Origin: Gnetum montanum
Taxonomy: Eukaryota; Streptophyta; Gnetopsida; Gnetales; Gnetaceae
DNA: 64,000 nt
Assembly (NCBI GenBank): GCA_015680685.1
Contig: MNCI01003758.1
Span: 186,302-250,301, forward strand
Direction: 5' to 3'
The position numbers and the translations under genes were made by a program. Position 1 is the first letter of the stretch, and every line of letters begins with the position of its first letter. Below the pieces are notes generated by a model. That model was not told the origin of the DNA, did not search any database, and saw only the letters and a program-made list of their open reading frames with translations. Of the stretch, positions 22,310 through 33,500 are shown one piece after another.

Positions 22310-22363
22310 TTACTATCTTCGTTAATCGCCCTAGATTTACTATCTTCGTTAATCGCCCTAGAT
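22310..22363. repeat. 27-bp tandem duplication just upstream of the dehydratase start
   Basis: TTACTATCTTCGTTAATCGC plus CCTAGAT is present twice with period 27, 18 bp upstream of the start codon (5' UTR or proximal promoter on the minus strand). No known element recognised. Confidence 0.8.
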
Positions 22364-23779
22364 TACGCCCTGTCGGATGCTAAACTTTCATGGCGGCCTG
22401 TTCGATGCAAAACTTTCGAAGCATCAAGTCCTCCTAGTGGAATATGGGTAATGGGGTTGAATTCACTAGGCAACACTTCGTTATAAATTTAAACGAAAAA
22501 TATGTAGAAGGGTCCTGATTTGATAACCTCAATTCTGTTGGGTAATACTGAGTTAATTGAAAAAAATTTCAAAATTGATCCAATGATTTTGCTGAGCAAT
22601 ACTGAGTTAAATAAATTAAGTTGAAAAAAATTCGTAAAAGAAATTCTGAAATTGGTCCAAAGGGTTTCAAGTAGATGCAAGTAAAAATTTTAAGGTTTAA
22701 GTCAACTTAAGTAAAAATTCAATCCCATTAAAAAGAATTCTGAAATCATGTAAATTGCAGATCTTTCTAGGTTTATTTAATTACAGAAATTCCCTTGAAC
22801 ATAAACCCAAATAGACTACACTTCTAAAAAGAATTTATAAAGCAATAGAGATCTGTGCAACAAAACATGTTATTACACTATTGGCATAAAATGGTAGAGT
22901 GGATGATTATATAAAAAGATGAAAATTATTATTAAAAGAGATAAGGTTCATTGCATTAAACTAAGGATCCCAAAGATAGTGTTCACAGCCATTAGACCTT
23001 TAGATTTAAGCTTCATTCATTTCTTGGTTTTGAGAGACTGGAATTCAATTCTTTGTTTAACATTATGGTGGGACACTCTAGTTTAGTGGACAACTATCTA
23101 CTATAAGCATGCCTTGTTGGTTGGTAGTTCAAAGGGCATCTTTATCAAAGGCCAAAGTAAAGTGAAGATTCTTATAAGTTTCATGCTATCTCAACTATCA
23201 ATAACAACCCCTAGAGTTTACTATTATTTATTCTTATCCAATGCCAAATTCAAGAATTTTTACCTTAATAAGTTAACCATGATGCTAAGATAAATGTACC
23301 ACCATGATAACTATAATGATTATTTAATCTCTCTAATCTATCACATGTAAGTTTAAAATTACCAGGTTCAAACTTCATAGTTTAAACGGTTGAAGTTCTA
23401 CATTAATAACCCTAAGGCTCTAACCATGTCTCTCTTATATAATTTTATCCATACATTAAACTTTGTTATTTTTTAGGTTATAACATTAGGAATCTCTTCG
23501 ATAAATTCCTTTCCCATAATTTTAGTGCCTTTCAATAAAATTTATTGAGCTTGTGAGATGCAAGTAATCCGGCTTCTTAAGAAACTTCTTAATAGTGAAA
23601 TGAAACTAAAAGTGTGTTTAGTTACTTCCAAGACATTATGAATCTATTGAACCAGTTTATTTAATTACATCCTATATCTTTGCCGCCTATATCTCAGCAA
23701 TCTTTTGCATAATAATAATAAAGCAGAAATTTCCATGTTCCTTGTTTTTAGGAGTTAACCAGCAAAAAGACACTAAAGA
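22364..23779. other. intergenic between the two host genes
   Basis: It should hold the dehydratase promoter on its left side. I see no convincing TATA box, coding frame or repeat family. Confidence 0.4.
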
Positions 23780-23945
23780 TTCACTCAACAAAGTCATTTC
23801 ATTCATGACTTATTGTACATTGGCTTTAAGTCTCCATATCAACAGTTATGTTACAGAGGAGCTTCACTCAACAAAGTCATTTCATTCATGACTTATTGTA
23901 CATTGGCTTTAAGTCTCCATATCAACAGTTATGTTACAGAGGAGC
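23780..23945. repeat. 83-bp tandem duplication downstream of the helicase stop
   Basis: 23780-23862 and 23863-23945 begin TTCACTCAACAAAGTCATTT and are essentially identical. They lie 103 bp past the helicase stop codon, so probably within its 3' UTR. The near-identity implies a recent event or an assembly duplication. Confidence 0.9.
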
Positions 23946-24047
23946 TTCCCAGCTTTCAACCGGAAACGCCAGCAATATGTAAACAAAGCAACTTAAAAAT
24001 CATAAATACATTTGTACTTTACAATCAAGGTAGATCAACATCAAAAG

Positions 24048-24574
24048 TTATTTTGAAGGCAAATATTCTAAATTATCTGGCTTCCCTGAATAAGCACTTC
24101 CTGCAACCTCCATTAACAAATCTTTATCATCATCTTCTTTGATCGGACTAATCTGTAAAATGCAAAGAAGCTTCAATTCCATTAAATGCTATTTTTAAGA
24201 CGCTTGAACGGTTGAAAAAGTATAGAATGCTGGATGGTTTACCTGCGTGCAGAGTTTCATTCTTTTCTGGCACACTCTTTCTATGAACTTCTCAATAGTT
24301 AACTGCAATGCATCTTTTGCCCTTGCTCGTGATTGTCTGCGGTCCTGCTGCTGCTGTGCAGTTACTTTTGCATGACAAACCACACACAGTGTTCTCATGT
24401 TTTCAACTTTGCATTCTCCTGGCATTTTCATAACAAATTTATATCAGTATCATGATAACTAACCAGAATTCAAGAACGAATTTAAAGAATGTACCTCCTC
24501 CTTTGTAGACTGGTATAATATGGTCTGCGTGCCAGGCATTGCCTTCATGGGGCTCTCTCACTAGTTTGTTAAGC
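24048..24574 (-). CDS. ZRANB3: helicase gene exons: HNH endonuclease and C-terminus
   Basis: Exon 24495-24574 encodes EGNAWHADHIIPVYKGG. Exon 24243-24418 encodes ECKVENMRTLCVVCHAKVT followed by a Q/R-rich helix, and exon 24048-24152 ends EYLPSK-stop. HNH residues H881, N896 and H905 (visible numbering) and the C901/C904 pair are all present, so the nuclease looks active. Just after it, QLTIEKFI (928-935) resembles a PCNA-interacting peptide. A 6.4-kb intron separates this block from exon 30985. Confidence 0.9.
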
Positions 24575-27500
24575 CTATTCAAAATTACAAAAGATATTTG
24601 AGAGTTACAATTCAAAGTAATAATATATATTATTATGTGTAAATTGCAGTTACAACTGTTCCTAAGCTCTTAGAATCAAAGAGCGTCCATGAGTATGAAT
24701 TCAGTCCAGATTACCTCCAAAACCTCAACTGCCTAACCTTCTGTTAATTTTATCAAGCATATGAAATGCAAACTGCTTGAGAATACTTCATTGGAAGTTT
24801 GTAAGTAAAGGTACGAATAAATGACTAGGAAGAATGTCACTGTCACTATAACATAGATCAAAGAACAATGGAAAACGATTTGCATGCAAAAAAACCATGT
24901 CAAAAGCTAAACAGCAAAAGCAAGGAAAATCATGCACAACTGCAAGAACATATGATTTATATCCTTGGATAACATGGAGGAACTAGTTCTAAGGCAAGGT
25001 TCACCACGTAGGAAGCTAAACGACTTGTAAAGTAGACGATGTGAAGGAATAAAAAGGAAAATGTAGAGAATCAAAAAGCCTATCACAGACTCAAACAAAC
25101 TAAAGTTACTTTTACAATAAGATGGAGAAAGTTCACGAAGATAGAACTCAGAAATGGCATGATCTTCATTCTAAAATCAATGGACCAGTTAAATTAATGA
25201 CACATACAAAAAGGTTATTTCATAGGGACCATCATTTGGAGTGATGGTAAAGTGCTTGTTTCTCAAGTTGGAAAACCTTGGTTTGAGCTTGGGTCCAGCC
25301 ACTCAAAAAAGGTTAGTCTTTCACTCATCTACCAGCCTTCCTAGAACACTGCCTTGGTGGGATGAATGTTGAGCCTCTAGGTAATAAGCCTTTTTTTTTT
25401 TTCCAAAAGAATGAAAAGCTTATTTCATTGGAAACCAAGGCTGAGTTTGTGATCACACTATATAATGTAGTTTAATCAATCATCTCAGGATTGTTTCCTT
25501 AAACAAATGAAGAATAAAATGAGTGGATTCGAAGTTGGTTAGCCAATTACTAATGCTTATGTAACTACAGTGACACAGGATGGTTAAAGTTAATTATACT
25601 CCTTCAAGAAAATATAGGTAACCTTGAGGGAGAAAATTTAGTTAATTTAAAATCTCACTTCAGAAATGTATATATACCAAACAAGGTATACATGGTAGGA
25701 GAAAACATTGCTGTCATTTAAATTATAAACAAGGAGGTAAGCTGTTGCTGAAAAAGTTTGGAGAGGTAAATAATCTATTCACTCATCATCATCCTATCCT
25801 AGCCTTGTCCCAATGTGAGGTTAATTACATGAGTTTTCTTTTGCTATTAAGCTCTATTAAAGGCTAAAAGTTGATCTATTTATGATTTTTTTATATAATC
25901 TTTAATTATTTTTAACTATCTTTTTTGGTCTTTACCTTAGTGGCTTTACTAGAACCATGATGTGACAACCTTTTTTAAGAGGCTCATGCCCCACACACAT
26001 GGTAAGTTCACTAGCATCTAACCACCATATGAACTGATATGGAAAGTTCATCATACCAATTCAGAGAACTTAGCATACAGCTCATGATGATGAGTGCATT
26101 AATCACTGTTCACGTAAGTTTTGGGTAGCTGAAACCAATTTTACTCAATCAATGTAATTTTCAAATTTTGCAGTGTTACCACGTGCCATGTCATCAGCAA
26201 AATGTTGTATGTGAAGGACTGAAGCTCATCTAAATCTTTCATGTGCTTCAGAAGAAGGTATGAGTTTGACATGATGGCTCAATCAAAGCTTATCAAGTAC
26301 AGAACTTAGCTCACATAAGCTGTGCATGTATGGAAGGCATCATTATTTTTGAACATGATCAAACCATCTAAGATGTCATGTCATTCTTGTAGTTTATCTG
26401 CAATAGAAACCACTCCAACTCTTCATCTAATGTTTGTATTGTGCAATTCATCTCTTTTGGTAACATTCAACATCCATATAAGCAATCCCATTTCAAATAT
26501 AAGCTTGATAACTGTGTTGTAAAATTTTCCCTCTAGTTTTATTGAGATCCTTTAATCATATAAAACACTACTAGCCTATCTTTATTCTAAGCACCTTACC
26601 TTATTCCTGTCTCTTACATTTATTAATTTCACTATTTGATTGAAACATTGATCCTAGGTTGTAGAGTTATTTGCAATGAGAAACTTTTTGACCTTGAATT
26701 GTTATTTCTATTTCATCACTGTCTAAACATTAATTGAAAATATATTTATGTATTCTATCTTATTTTTGCTAATTGTTAAGCCTTTTGATTATAGAGCATG
26801 TCACCACTTTTCCATTTTAGAAATAATATTTGCTTGATTTGTACTCACTAACACAATACAATCTATGAACAACATACACCAAAGGATTTCATATTGCATT
26901 CATTATTTAGTTCACCATGTAGACCCTTGATGTAGTCCTATTATGATTAACAAATCAAAAAATATTTCACAATTTGTTTTAATTCCAGTGGTAGCTTCTT
27001 TATACATGTCTTGAAGCACTTTAATATATATTGATCAAGATGTTTTATCTTTGTATGGTCCACCGAATAATATCTCTAGGCATTCTCATATGCCTTTTCC
27101 AAGTCAATAAAGATTATATGTAGATTTTCTCAATGACTTTTCAACTTCTCCATTGATTGTCATATCAAGGAAGTAGTCTCTATAATTGATCTCCTTGGAA
27201 TAAATCCATATTTGTTTTCTAAGATTGTTGATTCAAGTCTAATATGCTACTCTATGACTATGTTCCAAAGCTTCATAGTATGGCTCATAAGCTTGATATC
27301 TCTATAATTTGCAAAATTTTACACATATCCTTTGTTCTTGTAGATGGGAACAATAAGCTTTTTCTCCAATTTTTTCAGGCATTTTTCAATCCTTCAAAAT
27401 CTTGTTAAATAATTTGTTCTTAATAAGACTCTTGTATAAGGGGAGTGATGGTAAGATCCTTGTTTCTCAAATTGTAAGACCAGGGTTTGAGCTTAGGCAC

Positions 27501-30500
27501 ATTCAAAAGGAGGCTAGGCTTTCACTCATCTACTAATCCTCCTAAGACCTTGCTTAGTAGGATAAGCATTTGTAGGTTCAATGCTAGAATTTGCAAGTGC
27601 TTGTGATCTTGCAATTATGAATACCTATTTTTAGAAGAAGGTAGAACATTTAATTACATATAAGACTATTATAAATGAAACACAAAATTGATTATTTTTT
27701 GTTGTGCCAAAGATATTGGGCCACTTGCACGGATTGTAAAGTCATACTTAGGGAAAGCCTCATAACTCAGTATCAATAAATGGTCATGGGTTTAGCTATA
27801 TAAAAAGGTAACATGAGAAAAGGGACTAAAGGTATAAAATAGTGAAATTTGAAGGAAGACAACATAGGCTTATTGGAGAGTGGTTGCTTAAAGAAAGCAT
27901 CTAAAATTGGGTTTGTTTTGAAAATGTTATTTGGGGCCAAATGAAAAGTTGCATTTAGAAAATTGAAACTAACATTTTGAGTAAAACAAAAGGCAAAATA
28001 TACATCCCAAAGGAGATAGGATAAAGAAGAAGTGCTTTAAGGAAAGGTAGTGAAGTGGGAATCAAGAGGATAGTTTGACGTACATAATGGCAAAGAAGCA
28101 AACAAAATTAGCAATAGCTAAAGTCAAACATAATGCCTTGGATGATTTCTATGAGAAGATAGGAACAAACTAACAAAAAACAAAAATAAGAAATGTAAAG
28201 TATATTGACAATGTTAAATGCATCAAGGAGATGCATGAAGAATTTTGATAAAAGACAATGAAATTTTGTATAGGTAAAAAAAGTTATTAAATGAAGAACT
28301 TCCAAGAGAAAACATCTAAGAAGTAGAACCACATTTTGGAATGGTCAATGATTTTTCCCCATTTGAGGTGAAGAAAACTTTATTTAAGATAAAAAATGGC
28401 AAAGCTACTAGACCAAATACCATTCCTATAGAAGTTTGAGAAACAATGGGAGATTCAAGAGTCTTATTAAAAAAAGGCCATTACCTGAAGGCTCAATGCC
28501 CATCTTGCCAAATAAGTTTCAAGAGGGCCAGTAGATGAGTGAAAGTCTAACCTCTTTTTAAGTGGTTATGCTCGAGCTTCAATCAAAATTATGAATCCAC
28601 AATGAAAAGATCATTTTCAGAAGCTTGAGAAAATTAAGTTCACAAAATTTCAATGTTTCAGATTTTCTAAAGCAATAACCATCTAAAGATAACGAAAAAA
28701 AAAGGGTTACTACTTCAAGGTTTAATGCTCATCTTTCCAAGGCAGTATCCCAAAAAGATTGGTTGATGAGTGAAACGCTAACATCTTTTTGAGTGGTTAC
28801 GTGCAAGCTCGAACCCAGATCTTACAAGTTGAAAAACAAGTAGCTTACCATCACTCCAAATGATGCTCCATATATCTAAAAATATTCTAGTAATGAATAG
28901 AATCCAAGCAACCCCACCTATCCCATAATCCTCAAAGGGAGGACCAAACACATCATGCACATGTATGGGTGGCATCAAACATCAATGACAAAAGAAAGAT
29001 TGTATTTTACTTATCACTCCTTGTGTATCCTCATGTGATGGATGGCAAGGAAATAGGCAGCCCTCTTATCAACTTCAAGAAAGGACACATGTCGAACCAT
29101 GAATGTACCCATTGTTTCATAATTAATTCCTCACATGAGCATAGATGCTCTATTCACAATTTGTCACAACAGAATGGGCATCTCCTTGCTCTAGGCAAAG
29201 GAAATGATGAGGATCTCAACACAATAAAGAATAATACAATGAGTGTAAATAACCAAAAATAACCAAAAGTAATATGGTCATACGATGATATCTATGTATT
29301 ATAAAATATAATTTGCAGTAACAAAGAAAATACCTCAAGAAGAGATAAGCTAACTTGGCAAACATAAAAATATCAAAAGTGCTTTTGAAATTATTAGAGA
29401 AATACAAATGCTCAAGACTGAAAATAAATTTTCTTGAGGCAAAATAAATCATAAAACCTACTTTTCTGCTTATGATATCAATGAGTATCTAATTAACTGT
29501 TGATATAGTTAAAGAAGGTAATGGATTATGCAACTTTATATTAATAAGGCATAACTCACCTGGCTAAAGCATTTGGCTTGTGATTTGCAGGTTGCAAGTT
29601 CAATCCCAAAAAATATATTGAGACATGCTAACTTGGGGCATGGCAAAAATATGTCCAGGCTATAAAATTAGGTAAATAGCCAGCTATAAAAAATCATCAT
29701 GAAATCCTTCACCTACCTTATTGGTCAGCCCATATATATAAATGAGATAAGGGCACCATGATGATATAGATGGCCAAAATGGCTGTTTCCTAACCTAGGA
29801 AAAATTATGGAAAGGTAAAAGTGCACATTTGAAAAATGGGTTAACAAACAATAGAAATAATGTTCAAAATGTAACAAAAAGAAACCAAGTTGTTGGAGTC
29901 TGTAGTTCAAAGAAGTACGTAGGTTGAAAGGCTCTACATGGAATTGTAAAGATGAATTTTCAGTATTACTATGAAACCAACAATTCTATACAATTGTTTT
30001 AACAAGATCCAAGGTGAGTTGAAGAAAGCCAAAAAGATATAGAATGTACAAGAACAATGATTGACTAATGAAGGTAAGGTGAAATTTTAAACTCAACATA
30101 ACACTAGGTAAGGACCCAGCTAACCACTGATCCAAAAGTCGTAACCTTCGTTAAAACCTGGTTATACATATATTTAACTACCTGTAGGGGATGATGAAAA
30201 ACACACACCTAACATGTTATGTTGCCTATCAATTGAACTAGGTTGATGTATGGGAACAAAGCACAAAGAACATGTATGAAAATGTAGTCTAGATAATGAA
30301 ACTGAAACCAAGTTTTCACTTAGATCCACTAAGATCCTCTTGGATTTATTGGACAGAATTCCTTTTTACAGAGTTCTTTTTAATTCATAACTCAATATTG
30401 CCCACTAGAATCAAACTTGGGACCTAAGATTTCCATATCAAGGCTCTTACCACTAAGCTAACAGCTCATTGTTCTAACTACATGGCATTGGATTTATGTG

Positions 30501-33500
30501 GTTTTTCTCCATTAATGTCTATAAGAAGTCATTTTAATACTTCAATTTCCCTTGTATCTCTCCTTAGTTGTTCCTCCCATATCCATCCTTTATATAATAA
30601 CTCTCTCAAATGGTCAGTTAGAGTCTCTACAAAAGATGAAGGAAGGTTTGTTCATAATATCTCCATTTTTCAACGTCTTCCTTTGGCCTTGTGCTATTGC
30701 ATTGACAGAAGTTTTGAGTTGATTAAATAATGCAACTATTCTGCCTGATAGAACCATCAGGCATTTTTGTGGGCATGATAATCATGTTCAATTTTAGTTT
30801 CATTTTCAGTGTCATAATTAGAAGTCAACATGTGTTAACATTAAGCACTATTATAGCCTAAACCCTAGGATCCAGAAATTTCCCAGTCAACAAATGCATT
30901 TGAAATTGAGATTAATGGACATTCATCGAAGATAGTAAATAAAATCTATCCAAATGTGGGCAATATTATATTCAAGAAACGTACAAGTTCTCATGTTCCA
31001 TGAAGTTTGGGGCTGCTTTGAGTATTCTTGTTCGGCGCTGCTCTATTGGTAATGGCCGAATGCATTTGACAAGTTTGTGGCAATCCAATTTGCATTGGGT
31101 GCAAATACCATGCTCAATGGAAAACAAAGCCTCCCTCAAATATCGCCGGCTTGTTCGCATTCTGTATTCCTCAAAACAGCTGAATTTACAAAATAAATCT
31201 TCAAAATATTCCGGAACATTTGCCCTAACTCCACTGCAGAAAAGATCAATAAGGAATCAGTGATTTTGTCTACATGCATTTCTTTGATCAAGTAATTAGG
31301 TCTTAGAATACCCACAAGCATGGATTCAAACAAAGTTTACAAAGTGGCTGTCCTTCAGCAGAGCATGCCTGCATTTCATGTCTCTCCTTAGTTTTATGGT
31401 TTTTGTATAAACAGATTTTTCTCCAACTTGCGTTTTCTGGAAGAGCATCAGCTATTTCGTCTCTAGGAGCAACTCGACGTTTGCTGCCTCCTTTCAGTGT
31501 TCCCTGTGAACAATGTGATTAGTTAAGGATCTTCTACATTGAAGTTCATCCTTGTTTCTTGATATTAACAAGTTTCTTTAAAATGAGCTAATTAAGTATG
31601 AATGCTTGATTCAAACCTAGTTACCGCTGATGTGTAATGAGCATCTGATTTGATGCAATCAAGTTCTAGGCAAAGGGGCAACCTTAATGGCCTTCCATAC
31701 AATTTATTGCGGTCTATTGGTCTGAGTCTGTTCCATTCATCCATAAATGCAATGATACTTTTCCACTGAGAAGGGCTACTGAGAAAACCCTCCGATTTGC
31801 ATGGAGATTCCACCTCTTCAGGTTGGAAATTCAATTCAAGCTTTCTCGGCCTGAACTCTTCCCCAAAATCATAAGTGTACAAGTGTACGCGACCAGTATT
31901 TGCACTTACCTGCATATGCATAACCAAATAGAATGCATGTTATCAGAGTACAGTAAACGCAATGGATGGCCTTCCTTCTCAAAGAAGGAAGTACACTTGT
32001 CGCACAACTGCTCTAAACCTGAAATATGTTCACAAGTAAAGGATAAATGTTGAAGATAAATGTTGAAGGACTAACGCTCAATGCAAAAAAGTAGGCAACA
32101 GAAATTTGAGAAGATTTTGCTACAATATATCCCAGGGATTAATAGCCCTTCTAGTACGACTCCCCTGCACAGAAGCCAACCATTGGGCCAAAGTACAGTC
32201 TAAATAAAACCTTGCCTTCTCTAAAAACTTTTGCACCATGTATAGAACGCTAGAACACCATTTCATTGGGCAGAGAGAATATAGAAATAATTTGCTTCTT
32301 CAGAACAAACAATGATGTATAAAATTAACAGACATGTGGAAGCGATCAAAACTTCTCAGGACACTCAAATCTGGTACTTTTCTCAACATTAAGAGGTAAA
32401 TTTCGATTTTAATATTGTTGAAACTACCAAGTTTTCCGAATCCATTGTTTTTCTGTTCAGGAATAATTTAAAAACATTGCATGAAACAAATATACCTCGA
32501 ACAAGAGAGAATGTAAAGGGGAATCAGATTCAAGACCCGTTTGATCACTCTCCATCACCTTGGTGGAAAATTGTTCCGACTCAGATGAAACTCCATAATC
32601 ATGAACTTTTTGTTCCTGTAAATTTGAAATATGGGATGACCCTGCATCTACTGCAGAAAGACCCTGGCATAAGGCTGGTTTGTTACTATCATGATCATTA
32701 GTAACAGTAGAAATTAACCGATTTTCACTTGAAACTTTCCTAGATGACAGAAAAGGCCTGCCAAATTTTTCCAACACTTTCTGCTGATCACCATTGGTTA
32801 TGAATTCTTGATATTTTAACGAAACATCACCAAATATGTATTCTTCTGACATTCTGTCAAGTATGGAGGCATCCTCAGCATCAAATGACAGCTCTTGACA
32901 TTTTCTGCAGTCATTTTCATTCTCATCACATTCTGAGTTCTGAATACCTGCTTCAGCAGAATCATTTTTCTTGTATACGTCTGCAGCAACACCATCAGCA
33001 GGGCCCTGACAATCGTTCTCCCTGGAAGTCATGTGCAGTCCTTTGTCATCTATCTCAGCATTTGTATTTGCCTTGGAATTAGGCAGCAGATGTAGATTGG
33101 ACACACTGCTTACCTGATCACAAATTCTGTGCATTTCAATCGAATTTTCAATGAAAAAAAATGCAAGAACATTATTGTTCCTCCTATAAATCCAATCCAA
33201 AGATCAATAAATATTAAGCGGAGAAGATGCAAATGAAATTTACAAAAACTGCCGACTTTGAGAAACTAAACAATAGCCTTCTAAACTATGGCCACATGTG
33301 ATTCTCAACACAAGTAAAATTTGGAAGGGTTCAATTTAGATATCAAAATAGAAAATTTCATGCAGGTCTCATAAAAGTGAATGTGTACCTCTATATCATT
33401 GATAGAACATGCAATACCATTCATCATAGTTGTGATTCGCTCAAAACTCTTGTTCAATTGCTTCCAATGAGATTCATCTGAGGTATCCTAGTATCCGAAG

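Larger units (their letters stand above)
24575..30984 (-). other. 6.4-kb intron of the helicase gene with LINE and SINE insertions
   Basis: It is bounded by donor GTACGT at 30984 and acceptor GAATAG at 24575, phase 2. It contains SINE copies (25231, 27441, 28471, 28704, 29550, 30401) and RTE-type LINE pieces (about 26790-27400 and 28335-28455). The rest is AT-rich with nothing recognised. Confidence 0.7.

Noticed and set aside
31910-32018. Treating the QLCDKCTSFFEKEGH segment as a constitutive helicase exon
   Set aside because: Inclusion breaks phase on both sides, whereas direct joining of flanking exons gives the conserved FEVSxNTGR text.
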